From: Dyadobacter psychrotolerans
Lineage (GTDB): Bacteria; Bacteroidota; Bacteroidia; Cytophagales; Spirosomataceae
DNA: 64,000 nt
Assembly: GCF_004349265.1 (NCBI RefSeq)
Contig: NZ_SMFL01000002.1
Span: forward strand, 310,001-374,000
Direction: 5' to 3'
Below the pieces are notes generated by a model. That model ran no database searches and was not told where the DNA came from. It saw only the letters and a list, made by a program, of their open reading frames with translations. Made by a program: the position numbers and the translations under genes. Of this stretch, positions 46,196 to 58,400 are shown in pieces; the stretch's first letter is position 1, and each line of letters opens with the position of its first letter.

Positions 46196-48715
46196 TCAAT
46201 TAACGGCTTGAACCCGGTATGATTTTCCCTTTTCTGTTCTAAACTTGCTGATAAATCCGGTCCCGGTATTTTCTGTTGTGACACTTGCACCAGTAATGGT
46301 GACGGGTGTGTTTGTTTTGATGATGCACAGTTCGCCAGTTAAAGATTTAATAATGGAACTGGCAAGCTTTCCGTTTTTCCAGGCCATATCTACTTCAAAC
46401 CCTGATCGGGCGCGAAGTCCTGTTATCCTGCCATCTTTCCACGCTGATGGTAATGCAGGAAGAAGATAAATTTCTTTCAAATGACTTTGTAACAGCATTT
46501 CTGACATTCCCGCTGTTCCCGCAAAATTCCCGTCGATCTGAAAAGGAGGATGCGCGTCAAAAAAGTTTGGATAAGTTCCGCCACCCTTGTACTCACTGTT
46601 TCCTTCGTTGGTGTATTTCATAAGCTGGCGGATGAGCAGGTAAGCATGATCGCCGTCCAATAACCTGGCCCAGAAATTAATCTTCCATCCTTTGCTCCAT
46701 CCTGTTCCCGCGTCGCCCCGAACTTCAAGTGTTTTCCTGGCAGCCTCAAAAAATTCAGGTGTATCCTGGGAAATCCGGTGGCCGGGATGAAGACCGAATA
46801 AGTGCGAAACATGGCGGTGTAAGGTGTCCGTTTCTTCAAAATCCCTATACCATTCCTGGATTCGTCCGCGGCTATCAATTTTTAACGGGTAAAGTTTAGC
46901 ACGTTTTTCAATAAGCAACTTTTTAAAATCCTGATCGTTACCCAGTACGTCAGCCGCTTCGATCAGGTTTGAAAACAAATCGTATATAATGGAGATATCC
47001 ATAGTCGTAGCAATGGAAACCGCCGCTTCACCACCCTTCGGATCTTTAAATTTGTTCTCAGGAGATGTAGATGGGGCAGTTACAAGAAAACCGCCTTTAT
47101 CTTCAACCAGCCATTCCAGCGTGAATATAGCCGCTTCTTTCATAATGGGATAGCCTTTTTCTTTCAGGAAGGTTTTGTCGCCCGAGAAACGGTAGTGTTC
47201 CCACAAATGCTGGCTAAGCCAGTTGGCACCCATATACCAGTTTGCCCAAACGGGATCACCATCTCCAACGTTTCCAACCGGATTGGATAATCCCCAGATG
47301 TCCGCGTTGTGATGTGCTACCCAGCCTTTGGCGCCATAAAATTCTTTTGCGGTCACTTTTCCGGTTTCAGAAAGATCCTTGATCCACCCAAGCAAAGGAG
47401 TATGCATTTCCGAAAGATTTGCAACTTCTGCCGGCCAGTAATTCATCTGCGTATTGATGTTGATGGTGTAATTTGAACTCCAGGGTGCCCGCATTTCTTT
47501 GTTCCAAAGTCCCTGAAGGTTGGCAGGCGGACCAGCGGGAACACCGGGTAGGGCAGCGCGGGACGATGAAATTAGTAAATAACGACCGAATTGATAATAC
47601 AGCGTTTCAAGCTTCGGATCATAATTTCCTTTCGAATAAGACATCAGACGTTCGTCCGAAGGTAACAAGACATTAGGATTGTTTTTCGTGCTGTCCGTTA
47701 TATTAAAAGTCACCCGCCTGGAATATTTATGAAAATCATCCTGATGTCGTTTGGTTAACGCAGTAAATCCTTTGGCCAAAGCTTTGTCAAGATATTCCTT
47801 TGCCAGCAACTTCTCATCTTTTCCGTCCTTATCCGGACATTTATCAAAACCGTTAAAACTTGTTGCTGCTGATAAAAATACGATTACCTCAGTTGCATCC
47901 TTAACATGAATTCCGGATGTATCCGTTGAAACGGTTCCGTCTTTGCTTACAGCTTTTATTCTGAACTGGAACCGCGTACCGTTGCAACCGGCAGGATCTT
48001 CATAAATAATCGGATCTTTACCTCCCGGGGGATTGTAATAGTTCGGGTTGACATGAGCAGGTGCTTTTCCACTAACGAGCAATTCTTTCGACGCTGTTGC
48101 TTCTAACACATATTTTAGCTTGCTGCTGGCTGATACTTTAAAATTAAGATGTTTCGCCTTTGTAGCTGTAATCCTGATCACCAAAATGTTATCCGGAGCA
48201 GACGTGAAAATTTCCCTTTTATAATTCACTCCGCTGACTGTAAAGCTTGTTGTCGCAATAGAATTCGCAATGTCCAGATCACGGTAGTAGTTGGACGGTT
48301 TTTCTCCTTTAAAGTCCTGGCTTATCTTCAGATCACCCATCGGCATGTATGACTCGGTGTAAAGCCCCTGCATTTTTTTTACCAGTTCATTGGCTTTTTT
48401 ATAATCACCATTTTTTAAAAGGGCTTCTCTGACCTGAGGAAGATAGGATGCCGATTCAGGATTAACATTTGTTTTTACAGGGCCGCCAGACCAAAGGGTA
48501 CTTTCATTAAGTTGTAACAACTCCTGATCAACACCTCCAAATACCATCGCCCCGATATGGCCATTGCCAACTGGCAGGGCTTCCACCCACCGGTTTGCAG
48601 GCTTTTTGTACCAAAGTTTTGAGTCGGCCGGTTGCTGTGCAAAAGAGTTGAAGCTTAATAACACGGACAATGCCGGGCTAACCAATCTCTTTAATTTATT
48701 CTTAAAATGTTTCAT
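46196..48715 (-). CDS. glycoside hydrolase family 95 (alpha-L-fucosidase-like)
   Basis: About 839 residues. A signal peptide (ending FAQQ) precedes the GH95 N-terminal beta-sandwich ([27 protein letters not shown]) and the (alpha/alpha)6 barrel with [20 protein letters not shown], then [11 protein letters not shown] and [17 protein letters not shown]95 enzymes release terminal alpha-L-fucose (some alpha-L-galactose) from glycans. ATG at 48715 starts the signal peptide; upstream codons would extend it needlessly. It follows the zinc alcohol dehydrogenase gene with a 35-bp gap, suggesting a small sugar-utilisation operon. The product is likely periplasmic. Confidence 0.93.
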   Translation of the reverse strand: MKHFKNKLKRLVSPALSVLLSFNSFAQQPADSKLWYKKPANRWVEALPVGNGHIGAMVFGGVDQELLQLNESTLWSGGPVKTNVNPESASYLPQVREALLKNGDYKKANELVKKMQGLYTESYMPMGDLKISQDFKGEKPSNYYRDLDIANSIATTSFTVSGVNYKREIFTSAPDNILVIRITATKAKHLNFKVSASSKLKYVLEATASKELLVSGKAPAHVNPNYYNPPGGKDPIIYEDPAGCNGTRFQFRIKAVSKDGTVSTDTSGIHVKDATEVIVFLSAATSFNGFDKCPDKDGKDEKLLAKEYLDKALAKGFTALTKRHQDDFHKYSRRVTFNITDSTKNNPNVLLPSDERLMSYSKGNYDPKLETLYYQFGRYLLISSSRAALPGVPAGPPANLQGLWNKEMRAPWSSNYTININTQMNYWPAEVANLSEMHTPLLGWIKDLSETGKVTAKEFYGAKGWVAHHNADIWGLSNPVGNVGDGDPVWANWYMGANWLSQHLWEHYRFSGDKTFLKEKGYPIMKEAAIFTLEWLVEDKGGFLVTAPSTSPENKFKDPKGGEAAVSIATTMDISIIYDLFSNLIEAADVLGNDQDFKKLLIEKRAKLYPLKIDSRGRIQEWYRDFEETDTLHRHVSHLFGLHPGHRISQDTPEFFEAARKTLEVRGDAGTGWSKGWKINFWARLLDGDHAYLLIRQLMKYTNEGNSEYKGGGTYPNFFDAHPPFQIDGNFAGTAGMSEMLLQSHLKEIYLLPALPSAWKDGRITGLRARSGFEVDMAWKNGKLASSIIKSLTGELCIIKTNTPVTITGASVTTENTGTGFISKFRTEKGKSYRVQAVN

Positions 48716-48750
48716 TTTTATTTTGATTATTCTTAAAGTAATTCCCATAA

Positions 48751-49767
48751 TCAGCTCACCGACACCATTGCCTTGATTACACCGGAAGCAGGATCAAGCC
48801 AACTCTGAAAATCAGCTTTAATCTGACCGAAGGCGACACGATGGGTAACGTAGCTGGCCGGACTGATGAGTCCTTCTTTAATGCAGTTTACTACAAATTT
48901 AAAATCCGCTCTTGTTGCGTTGCGGCTGCTCATCAGGGTGGCTTCGCGTTTGTGAAACTCGGGATGACTAAAACTGATTTCTCCCCGTTGCAAACCTACC
49001 AGAAGATATTTTCCTCCGTGAGCGAGGTATTCAAATCCCTTATTAATGGCCCCTAAATTACCAGTTGCGTCTATGACAACTGTTGGCATATCTCCGTCAG
49101 TCAGCCGGACAAGTTCTTCGTTTACGTTTTGTGTGGATCCGTTGATGCAATGCACGACATGGAGTTTCTCCCGGCAAAATCCTAACCGGTTATCGTTGAT
49201 ATCCATCGCGATTACCTTTGCACCTGCAATTCGTGCAAATTCCATGATTCCCAGGCCAATTGGCCCGGCACCAATAACGAGAACTGTGTCCATTGCTGTA
49301 ACATCTGCGCGGCTTACAGCATGTGCACCAATTGCAAGAGGTTCAACCAGAGCAAGTTCTTCAAAAGAAAGTCCTTCGGCGTGCACTAATTTATCGGAAG
49401 GAACTGAAATGTATTCCGACATTCCGCCATCTACATGTACGCCAAAGACCTGCATTTTGGTACAACAATTCGTTTTCCCTTTTCGGCAGGCGATGCAATG
49501 TCCGCAATTAAAGTAGGGCAGGAAGGTAACAGCCTCACCAACCGAAAAGTCGGGAGCACCATGGCATGCAATGATTTCACCGGACAGCTCGTGGCCCAGA
49601 ATTCTCGGGTAACTGAAGAACGGCTGTTTGCCTTCAAATGCGTGCAGATCGGTTCCGCAAATGCCAATGTTCCTGATTTTTAAAATCGCATGGTTTTCCG
49701 CCAGTACGGGAATTTCTGAATTATGATACCGGAAATTTCCGGGTGATTCACAAACTAATGTTTTCAT
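48751..49767 (-). CDS. zinc-dependent alcohol/polyol dehydrogenase (MDR family)
   Basis: A 338-residue medium-chain dehydrogenase. Catalytic zinc ligands are seen in [12 protein letters not shown] and GHELSGEI. The structural zinc loop is [14 protein letters not shown], with four Cys. The Rossmann motif [13 protein letters not shown] shows NAD(P) binding. This resembles sorbitol, L-threonine or L-galactonate/fuconate dehydrogenases of the COG1063 type. Because its partner is GH95 it could act on fucose- or galactose-derived sugars, by inference. ATG at 49767 is chosen because the family start MKTLVCES begins there; the frame is open for 39 further codons without family similarity. Confidence 0.88.
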   Translation of the reverse strand: MKTLVCESPGNFRYHNSEIPVLAENHAILKIRNIGICGTDLHAFEGKQPFFSYPRILGHELSGEIIACHGAPDFSVGEAVTFLPYFNCGHCIACRKGKTNCCTKMQVFGVHVDGGMSEYISVPSDKLVHAEGLSFEELALVEPLAIGAHAVSRADVTAMDTVLVIGAGPIGLGIMEFARIAGAKVIAMDINDNRLGFCREKLHVVHCINGSTQNVNEELVRLTDGDMPTVVIDATGNLGAINKGFEYLAHGGKYLLVGLQRGEISFSHPEFHKREATLMSSRNATRADFKFVVNCIKEGLISPASYVTHRVAFGQIKADFQSWLDPASGVIKAMVSVS

Positions 49768-49987
49768 GGTGACGATGGTAAACTCCGGGGTGTAATGGTG
49801 GTGAAAATCGACAAACGGAATAGTGGCTATCAGATTATTTTCTTCATATATATTACCGGAAAGAAATTTAATTATACAAAGCAATAATGTTTTTAATTAA
49901 AGATCGAGGTGAAAACTATCCAGTGTATAAGAGATTTTAACATATTTGTAGTCTATTTTGGTAAATCGTGGTGTAAATATATGATCT

Positions 49988-50854
49988 GTGAAAATCCAGT
50001 TGCTGAAAGTTCCGAATGCACCAAGCTATTCATTTAGCATCAGGCAGGATAAAATTGCAAACATAAACAACCGCTGGCACTATCATCCGGAGATAGAGCT
50101 CGTGCATTTTCATCAGGGTACCGGAACCCAGTTTGTAGGGGATCATATCAAGCGGTTTTATGTTGACGACATCGTGCTTGTGGGTAGCAACCTGCCACAT
50201 TACTGGCGTTTTGATATGCCGGTTGATTTCATTGAAACTGCGAGCATACCGTTTTCCACCGTTGTACATTTTGCGCCTGACTTTTGGGGAGAGAAATTTG
50301 TTGATCTTAGTGAAAACAGGCCTATTAAAGCTGTCTTGGAAAAGGCCGGACGTGGGATGCTTATGTCGGGTAAACTGAAGGAAACAATAGCTTGCGAAAT
50401 GGCGGGCCTGCATCATGCTGAGGGGCCTGAACGGATTATGACGCTCATGAAAATCCTTCTACTTATCTATCGTTCAGACGAGCACACAATGCTTTCCTCT
50501 GTCGGTTATCAGAACAGTCTTCTTGGGTCAGAGAGTGACCGGATTAATAACATTTATGAATTCACATTTAATAATTTCGGCACAAAGATTTATTTGGAAC
50601 AGGTAGCTGAAATTTCAGGAATGGTTCCTAATTCTTTCTGCCGTTATTTCAAGTCCCGTACAGGCAAAACATATCTGCAGTTCCTAACCGAGATTCGTGT
50701 CGGGCATGCCTGTAAGCTGTTAATGGACAATAATATCAATCTTAAGGAAGTATGTTATGAAAGTGGTTTTCAGAATTTCAGCTGCTTCCACCGGAGGTTT
50801 AAAGAACTAACAGGCCAAAGTCCTGTCAATTATAGGCTTAGCGTTGCGGGTTGA
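49988..50854 (+). CDS. AraC-family regulator with cupin sensor domain
   Basis: A 288-residue AraC regulator. The N-terminal cupin part has WHYHPEIELVHFHQGTG and FYVDDIVLVGSNLPHYW, typical of sugar-sensing AraC members. The C-terminal HTH (about 185-285) shows QVAEISGMVPNSFCRYFK and EVCYESGFQNFSCFHRRFK, then LTGQSPVNYR. The start is GTG at 49988 because a TGA lies in frame two codons upstream and no ATG fits. It is divergent from the dehydrogenase-GH95 pair and is its likely activator. Confidence 0.9.
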   Translation: MKIQLLKVPNAPSYSFSIRQDKIANINNRWHYHPEIELVHFHQGTGTQFVGDHIKRFYVDDIVLVGSNLPHYWRFDMPVDFIETASIPFSTVVHFAPDFWGEKFVDLSENRPIKAVLEKAGRGMLMSGKLKETIACEMAGLHHAEGPERIMTLMKILLLIYRSDEHTMLSSVGYQNSLLGSESDRINNIYEFTFNNFGTKIYLEQVAEISGMVPNSFCRYFKSRTGKTYLQFLTEIRVGHACKLLMDNNINLKEVCYESGFQNFSCFHRRFKELTGQSPVNYRLSVAG

Positions 50855-51229
50855 AAGGTTACGGTCTTTAGGTTGCGGCGGGAATAATCCATTGCAGTAA
50901 TAGTGTGCAATAGATTCTGATGGCTAAAAACTTAGTTCGCTGCTGTTCTTCATTTCGTAGTAGCGCGGTTTCTCTCTGAAAACTTTTAAAGCTTTACAAT
51001 TAAACTTAGGGTTACAAATTAAAACAGGAAAAATTAATCTTACAACCAGGCAGGTCTTATTTAGTATAGAAGGTAGTGTTCACTGCTTTTAGTAAAACCG
51101 ATCCGAAATTCACTTCCCGGACGAAGTTTAATTTCCGGCCATATTGACTTTGAAATTACTTTCAAAATTTTGGTTGGTCTGGCTGGTAATGGTAGATAAA
51201 TCCTAAATGATTCCTGACACTCTTTTCCT
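50855..51229. other. 375-bp interval, promoter region only
   Basis: No coding frame is supported. It lies between the AraC gene and the large DUF6807/heme gene, both on the plus strand, and should hold the promoter of the latter. No clear -7/-33 pair or hairpin was recognised. Confidence 0.45.
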
Positions 51230-54200
51230 ATGAATGCCGTAAAGCTGCTGCCACCGTTAATTTTCTTGTTGCTTTTTCATTTTACGAGCTGGTTTTATTC
51301 TCCAGTATCAACACAGGTAATACCCGCCGACACCCAACTGCGGGCTGTGCAGAGTGCGAACGGCGAAACGATCCGGATTTTTCGTGGCAATGAAACAAAG
51401 CCTATCATCACCCAGAATGCAAAAGCTGATTTTCGCCCATATCTTCACCCGATCGTCGCCCCTGATGGAAAAGGCATTTTAACAGAATATAGTCCCGGTC
51501 ATCACAAGCATCAAACAGGTATTTATTGGGGATATACCCGCGTAAACGGCCGTGATTATTTTCACCATCCCGGCGACGGTTACTGGAAAAAAGTATCTGC
51601 AAAAGTTACTGAAGCGAAAGGCGAAATAGTGAAATGGAACACCGTGTATAACCTGCTGGATTCCACCGGAACGGCGGTTTTAACTGAAACACAAAACTGG
51701 ACCATGCGGATCAAAGACGGTAAATACCTGCTTGATCTTGAATGGAACGGTGAAGCGCAAGCGGATGTAACCATCGGGAAATACGACTACGGCGGCCTGT
51801 TTGTGCGTATGCCTTGGAAGGAAGGAATCAAAGGCGAGGTGGTAAATGCGGCCCGGCAAAAGAATGAAAAAGCAGAGGGGCAAGCCGCGCACTGGGTGGA
51901 TATTGGTATGCAGGTAGAAGGTCGCAATGATCTGGCGCATATTGCTATTCTGGATCACAAACAAAATCAGGGTTACCCGCAAACCTGGCGTGTAGACAAT
52001 CAGCTTGGCGCGGGCCCGACCCGTGCACGAAAAGGTAATTGGTACATTAAAAAAGGAGATACTGAAATTATCAGGCATGAGCTAGTCATTTACACCGGCA
52101 CGCTTGATGATGTGGAACTGAACAAAACGTTTGGTGCATTCGTTGGCGATAACGGACTCTACAGTGCGACAGCATTGTGGGCGCTGGCGCAGAGGGAAGG
52201 GAAGGAAGCTAAATTTCTCAATGCGCAGGAAGCTGTTGCGGCGATGACAATCAAGGATGGATACCAGGTAAATGCATGGGCATCCGAGCCAATGATGACG
52301 CAGCCCATGGCGTTTTGTTGGGATGATAAAGGCAGAATGTGGATTGCAGAGAATAAAGATTATGAATCGCGCGGAAAGGGCTTTTCGAATGCAGGCACCA
52401 GCCGTATTCTAATTCTGGAAGATACTGACAAGGATGGTGTAGCAGATACCCGCAAAGTATTTGCAGAAGGTATTGCATTCCCGTCTGCATTGGCAGTTGG
52501 GTTCGATGGCGTCTTTGTTGGCGCGCCACCGAACCTGCTTTTCATTCCCGACAAAAATGGCGACGATAAAGCGGATATGGACAATGCCGAAGTGCGCCTT
52601 ACCGGCTGGGGAATCCGCGACCGCCACGAAACACTGAATAGTTTCCAGTGGGGACCCGACGGCTGGCTTTACGGTTTACAGGGTTTTGCCACGCCATCTA
52701 CGGTTGGCAAGCCTGTTGGTAAAGGCAAATTATACAAGCATAAAGACCCTTTTCCTGATAATATTGCGGTTGAAAACGGCGTGCAGATTAATGGTGGGGT
52801 ATGGCGATACCATCCCGTGAAACAGAAGTTTGAGGTAGTCGCACACGGTTTTTCCAATCCCTGGGGTATTGATTTTGATGCAAAAGGACAGATGTTTATT
52901 ACAGCCTGCGTGATCCCGCATTTGTGGCATGTTGTGCCCGGCGGCATTTACCATCGGCAGGGGGGCCAGCATTTCAATCCCTATGTTTATAACGATATAA
53001 AAACAATCGCAGATCACAGTCACCGTTCGGCGCATGGTGGGGCGCGCATTTATCAGTCCGATGCGTTCCCCGCTCCTGAAAAAGGCAGGATTTTTATGGC
53101 TAATATTCATGAGCACGGTATTCTCTCTGATGTGCTGACTCCAAAAGGTTCAGGCTTTAGCGGTAGCCATGGCGACGATTTTATGATGGCCAATAACGCG
53201 CAGTGGGTAGGTTTCAGTATGGAAATCGGTCCCGAGGGCGCCATGTACGTACTTGACTGGCACGACGCTGACATTTGTGGCTCCGACGTACTGAATTCTG
53301 AGACCGGCCGCATTTTCAGGATCACAGCTAAAAACTCACTGGCAGAGAACTTTCCGGGCCGGTATACCGATCTTTCGAAATTTAGTGATTTGCAATTGGT
53401 TGATTTGCAGACCAGTAAAAGCGACTGGCACGCACGGCGTGCCAGGGTGATTCTTCAAAGTCGCGCTGTAAAAGACAAGTTATCCCAATCTGCACGTGAC
53501 AAACTGAATGCAATTTACCATCAGGGCAGTCCAGAAGAGCGGTTACGTGCTATGTGGACTTTGCAGATCACCAATGCGCTTACAGCAAACGAATTATTTA
53601 GTGCTTTGTCCGACAAAGATGCGCACATTCGAGCCTGGGCAATCCGGTTTTTGTGTGAAGAAGAAAAACCTACGCAGGATGCGGTTGTAATGTTTGCTAA
53701 AATGGCAGTTACCGATCCCTCGCCGGTGGTCAGATTATATCTTGCTTCGGCTTTGCAGCGTTTGGATGATATCTCCAAATGGAATATTGCAAAAGGGTTA
53801 GTGGCGCACGCAGAGGATGCGGGGGATCATAATTTACCTAAAATGATCTGGTTTGGCATTGAACCTTTGGTTAAAGAAAATCCCTACAAAGCCCTTGAAC
53901 TGGCACAGACTTCCAAAATTCCAATGGTAGCACAATTCATCGCACGTCGCGTGGTCGATGCTGAGCAAACTGCATTGCTGGTTACAACTATCGGGAGGTC
54001 TGCGGTGAACCGGACGTATTTACTGGAAGGTATGCGCGACGCACTGGAAGGCAGAACTGACATCAGGACTCCGGAAAACTGGAATGCCATTTTTACCAAA
54101 CTTAAACAAACCGACAAAGCAACTGCACAGCTTGCAACCGACATTTCCCGTCAGTTTGGGGACACCGAAGCTGCGAAAACCGATCTAATAACATTAAAGA

Positions 54201-55066
54201 ATAAAAATGCGCCGGTAGAGCAGCGCCGGAAAGCATTACAATCGCTCACTAGCAGACAACGCCCGGAATTGTTGGCAGAGCTGCCTGTGTTGTTGGATGA
54301 TGAAAAGATCAGGCTTGATGCAATCCGCAGCATTGCCGCCTATGATAATGATGCGCTGGCAAAGTTGCTGATTGATCGTTATCGAAACCTGAGTGCCGCG
54401 GAAAAATCCGAAGTGGTTCAAACCCTTGCTTCACGACCGAAATCCGGCTGGCTGCTTACACAGGCAATTACCAAAAAAACAATCCCGAAAAAGGATATAC
54501 CCATGTATACAGCCCGTCAGTTGCGCCGGGTGGTGGGCAGTGGTTTCGTAGAAGTATGGGGGCCGATTGATCACGTAGCATTTGATGAAAAAGCTTACAG
54601 AAAGTACAAAGATCTACTGACTGAAAAGGCCGTTTCAACTGCTAACAAAGCCGAGGGGAGGCTCGTATTTAAGCGAACCTGCGCGCCTTGCCACAAACTG
54701 TACGGCGAAGGAGGTATCATCGGCCCTGAACTCACCGGCTCAAACCGCGCCAATCTGGATTACCTGCTTGGTAACATTCTTGACCCTAGCGGTGAGATTC
54801 AGGATGACTACAAAATGGTTGTGGTAACTATGCGCGATGGCAGAACGTACGTGGGTAACGTTGCAAAAGAAACTGACCGCCAACTTACGTTACGCGTAGT
54901 AGGGCAGGATGCTGTTGTGGTTAACAAAGCGGATATTCAAACACAGGAAGTCAACGAAGCTTCGATGATGCCGGCGGGATTACTACAAGATCTCAGTGAT
55001 AAGCAGGTAACAGAACTGATTGCATACCTAAGAACGAATATGCAGGTAGAGTTACCCAAGAAGTGA
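51230..55066 (+). CDS. DUF6807-PVC-type heme-binding fusion protein
   Basis: A 1278-residue exported protein. After a signal peptide (about 1-28) comes a DUF6807 (PmoA-like) domain (about 35-310: HPIVAPDGKGILTEYSPGHH and the DYGGLFVRMPW segment). Next is a glucose/sorbosone dehydrogenase-like beta-propeller region (about 330-690: AFCWDDKGRMWIAENKDYES, then GVFVGAPPNLLF). HEAT-like helices follow (about 700-1000), then a cytochrome-c-like domain with heme motif C1151-A-P-C-H1155. It matches the PVC-type CxxCH-heme family, here joined to DUF6807, usually found separate. It is probably a periplasmic oxidoreductase acting on a sugar or polyol; the substrate is unknown. Confidence 0.9.
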   Translation: MNAVKLLPPLIFLLLFHFTSWFYSPVSTQVIPADTQLRAVQSANGETIRIFRGNETKPIITQNAKADFRPYLHPIVAPDGKGILTEYSPGHHKHQTGIYWGYTRVNGRDYFHHPGDGYWKKVSAKVTEAKGEIVKWNTVYNLLDSTGTAVLTETQNWTMRIKDGKYLLDLEWNGEAQADVTIGKYDYGGLFVRMPWKEGIKGEVVNAARQKNEKAEGQAAHWVDIGMQVEGRNDLAHIAILDHKQNQGYPQTWRVDNQLGAGPTRARKGNWYIKKGDTEIIRHELVIYTGTLDDVELNKTFGAFVGDNGLYSATALWALAQREGKEAKFLNAQEAVAAMTIKDGYQVNAWASEPMMTQPMAFCWDDKGRMWIAENKDYESRGKGFSNAGTSRILILEDTDKDGVADTRKVFAEGIAFPSALAVGFDGVFVGAPPNLLFIPDKNGDDKADMDNAEVRLTGWGIRDRHETLNSFQWGPDGWLYGLQGFATPSTVGKPVGKGKLYKHKDPFPDNIAVENGVQINGGVWRYHPVKQKFEVVAHGFSNPWGIDFDAKGQMFITACVIPHLWHVVPGGIYHRQGGQHFNPYVYNDIKTIADHSHRSAHGGARIYQSDAFPAPEKGRIFMANIHEHGILSDVLTPKGSGFSGSHGDDFMMANNAQWVGFSMEIGPEGAMYVLDWHDADICGSDVLNSETGRIFRITAKNSLAENFPGRYTDLSKFSDLQLVDLQTSKSDWHARRARVILQSRAVKDKLSQSARDKLNAIYHQGSPEERLRAMWTLQITNALTANELFSALSDKDAHIRAWAIRFLCEEEKPTQDAVVMFAKMAVTDPSPVVRLYLASALQRLDDISKWNIAKGLVAHAEDAGDHNLPKMIWFGIEPLVKENPYKALELAQTSKIPMVAQFIARRVVDAEQTALLVTTIGRSAVNRTYLLEGMRDALEGRTDIRTPENWNAIFTKLKQTDKATAQLATDISRQFGDTEAAKTDLITLKNKNAPVEQRRKALQSLTSRQRPELLAELPVLLDDEKIRLDAIRSIAAYDNDALAKLLIDRYRNLSAAEKSEVVQTLASRPKSGWLLTQAITKKTIPKKDIPMYTARQLRRVVGSGFVEVWGPIDHVAFDEKAYRKYKDLLTEKAVSTANKAEGRLVFKRTCAPCHKLYGEGGIIGPELTGSNRANLDYLLGNILDPSGEIQDDYKMVVVTMRDGRTYVGNVAKETDRQLTLRVVGQDAVVVNKADIQTQEVNEASMMPAGLLQDLSDKQVTELIAYLRTNMQVELPKK

Positions 55067-55406
55067 GAGCCGGAGGGGCATCGGATTACAGTTAGATGAT
55101 CAGCTCCATTTTTTATTGAAGTCTTGATTGTTAGCAGTTTTGATATCAGCAACGATTTAGAAAGCCGTCCGGTTGCCCGGCAAATGCGCCTTAGCTTGCT
55201 GAGCTATATGCAAATCCCGCAATTCCATCCATCAGAAAGCCTGACAACACATTTGATTTTTTTCTACTTTTTTCAAGAAATAAAGCAGCTGAATATAATG
55301 ATATTTAAGAGTAAAATCCCGGCGGTCATAGCCGGGATTAGTTTCTGGCAAAGCAGAGATTTGTTATATTTTTGTGAGATAGTTGTAGGAAATGAAAAAG
55401 GACTGC
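55067..55406. other. 340-bp interval with a terminator hairpin
   Basis: Between the converging DUF6807-heme and hybrid-sensor genes. A 114-codon plus-strand frame spanning 55124-55468 has no recognisable domain, overlaps the hybrid-sensor end and the hairpin, and is not called. The only element supported is the inverted repeat at 55315-55339. Confidence 0.5.
55315..55339. terminator. terminator between convergent genes
   Basis: Perfect arms AATCCCGGC (55315-55323) and GCCGGGATT (55331-55339) around a 7-nt loop. On the minus strand the hairpin is followed by TTTTA, so it best serves the hybrid sensor gene, whose stop is about 70 bp before it. Its T-tract on the plus strand is weak. Confidence 0.65.
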
Positions 55407-58400
55407 CTAAATGTCGATTTGTGGCTGTTTTCTCTTTTTTGCCTTATATTCAGTCGGCAGCATGTTGAATTTTGCTTTAAATGATTTTGCAAAATAGTTT
55501 GGTGCGGTAAAGCCGGTCATATAGGATATCTGTGAAATGCTCAGATCACTGTTTTCCAGCAGTACAGCGGCTTTTTCAAGTTTGATAGAGCGAATAAACT
55601 CGATGGGTGTCTGGCCGCTCATTTCAAGGACTTTACTGTAAAGCGTTCCCCGACTCATTCCGACATGTCTGCTAAGATTTTCAACGCTAAGCTGGGATGT
55701 GTGCAGGTTATCTTCAATGTACGTCAGCATATCTTTAAGTAACTTTTCCTGACTCGACTCGTTCTGCGGCTGCTGGCCGGATAACTTAATGTGCCGGGAA
55801 TAAACGCCCTTCAGCAGCCGGTTTAACAGGATGAGATTGTTCATTTTTGCATTTAAAATCTCGAAATTAAATGGCTTTGTCAGATAGTCGTTCGCACCTG
55901 AATTAAGCCCATCGAGCTGCTGCTGCTCACCTGTGGAGGCAGTGAGCAAAATAATCGGAATATGTTTTGTCCTTTTATCCGCTTTGATTTTTTGACTTAA
56001 CGTAATTCCATCCATTTCCGGCATGGCGATATCACTTACGATCAGTTCGGGGTGATGACTAAGTGTTTTTTGCCAGCCTTCTTTTCCGTTGCCAGCTTCT
56101 ATTACATTATAGTAAGGAAGCAGGTTTTCTTTAAGGTAATGTCTAAACTCCTCATTGTCTTCAATAATCAGAACGCTGGACGGATCTTCGTCATAAAGTC
56201 TTTCCTGTTTCTGTGCAGCAATCTGAGGGCTGACACGGCTGGCAACCGCTTTCTCATTGGGCCATTGATCTGAAATAAGTGTTAGGGAGTCGGCGGCAAT
56301 TGGGAGCTTTACTGTAAAACTACTGCCCAGGCCGCGCTGACTTGCGACCGCGATGGTCCCCTGGTGTAACTGTACGAATTCCCGTACAATCGATAATCCG
56401 ATTCCGCTTCCCTGGTTGAGGACAGAAAGGTTTGTATTATTTTGAAAAAAACGGTCAAAAATCTTGTCCTGTACGCCTTCGGTAATCCCTATTCCTGTGT
56501 CGCTGACAACGACGGTTAGCCAGCGTTTGGTTTCATAATCAGTTTGTTCGAAGATCCTTAGTTTCACCGCTCCGCCTTTGGGCGTAAACTTAAATGCATT
56601 GGAAAGCAGGTTAAACAAAATCCTTTCAAGTTTGTTGACATCAAAGTCCATCAGAAGCTGACCAATTGTACTTTCAATATTAAATTGAATGCCTTTCCGG
56701 ATCGAAAGATCACTGAACTGATCGCAGGTGTCGTTAATGTACAAAATGATATCTTTTCGGCTTAGGTCCAGCTGGAGTTCCTGCTGCTGCATGTTTTTAA
56801 AGTCAAGCAGCTGATCTACCAGATTAAGTAACCTCTTTGCGTTGCGTTTTATCGCCAAAGCCGGAGGATGCAGCTCGGTGGTTTTGGTCTTGGCAAGAAG
56901 GTTCTCGACTGGCGCGAGAATTAATGAAATGGGTGTTCTGAACTCATGACTTATATTGGTCAGGAATTTGATCTTCATTCTGTCAAGTTCCTGTGCCTGC
57001 TCGGCCTGTGCGCGTTGCTGCTCTTCTCTGAATTTTCGCTGCAGCTTTTGAATACCGCGGCGCCGCATTGCAAAAACGATCGCAAATGGTGTCAGAAAAT
57101 AAAGTATGTAAGCATAAATAGTCAGGTAAAAAGGCGGTTTGACAACAATGTCTATGGAAGTGGTTTTGTCAGACCAGTTGATCCCGTTGTTACTGGCCTG
57201 AACTTCAAAGGTGTACCTGCCAGGGCTTAGGTTGGTATAACTGGCAAGATTGTTTACACCCGTCTCATTCCATTCTGACTGCATCCCCAGGAGTCTGTGC
57301 CGGTATTGCACCTGTTTAGGGTTTGTATAATCAAGTGCAGCATAACCAACAGAAAAATTTTGCTTGTAGTCCAGACTGATTGTTTTGGCAATCGATATGT
57401 CTGCGTCTATCAGATTGGAATCTGCCGGCGTTATGCTTCGGTTACCGATACGCAGGTCTTTTAAGATAACTGGCGCAATACGCCTGCTGTCGGGCAGGCT
57501 ACGTGTGTCGATGTAATTGAAACCCGCAATTCCTCCGAAGAAGAGAGTATTATCGTTTGCGCGAATACCGGAGCCCAGCACAAATGTCCTGTCCTGTATG
57601 CCATTATATGAGGTATAGTTTTTGAATTTTTTGTTTTTTACATCAAAACAACTAATGCCCTGATTGGTACTTACCCAGATACGTCCCTGAGCGTCCTCCA
57701 GGATTTTGTTGATGACATTGCTGGCTAGTCCTTCTTTTTGTCCGTAACAAATAAACTTTTTGGTTCTAAAATTATACAAGGCCAGACCTTCGCCAAAGGT
57801 GCCAACCCAAATATTGCCCCTATGGTCTTCCAAAATAGAGGAAACAATATTACCTGGAAGATTACTGGATTGTTTGTCCAGCAGAACCGACTTTTGTTTG
57901 ACAGGATCAAACACGGCAATCCCGGTTCCGTGAGAAGCGATCCATAGCTTTCCGGTTCTATCCATTAAAATATCCCTTATGTAGCCATTGAGCGGAATAA
58001 TTCGCTCAGAAACCGGTATTGCCGGATCGAAGAATCTTTCGAAGCGTTTGGTAGCCGGATCAAACAGATTTAAACCGCCTCCATTGGTGCCGATCCAAAG
58101 CTTCCCGGATTTGTCTTTCTCCAAACAAAAAATCTCATTACTGCTCAGACTCGCCGAATCCTTACCATGAATGTATTGGATATAGGATCCTGTTCTGGGA
58201 TTAAATTGAAATAGTCCGTCCCGGAAGGTTCCTATCCAAAGTTCACGATCTGATACCAGTTCGAGGGTGAGAATAGCCAGGCCGGCGGCCGCGTTTCTGT
58301 TTTTAGGATTGATCGGAAATTTTCGGAACAGATTCGTGTTCCGGTTATACAGATTAAGTCCGCCACCGTCGGTGCCGACAAACAATTCGCCTGTTTTAGT

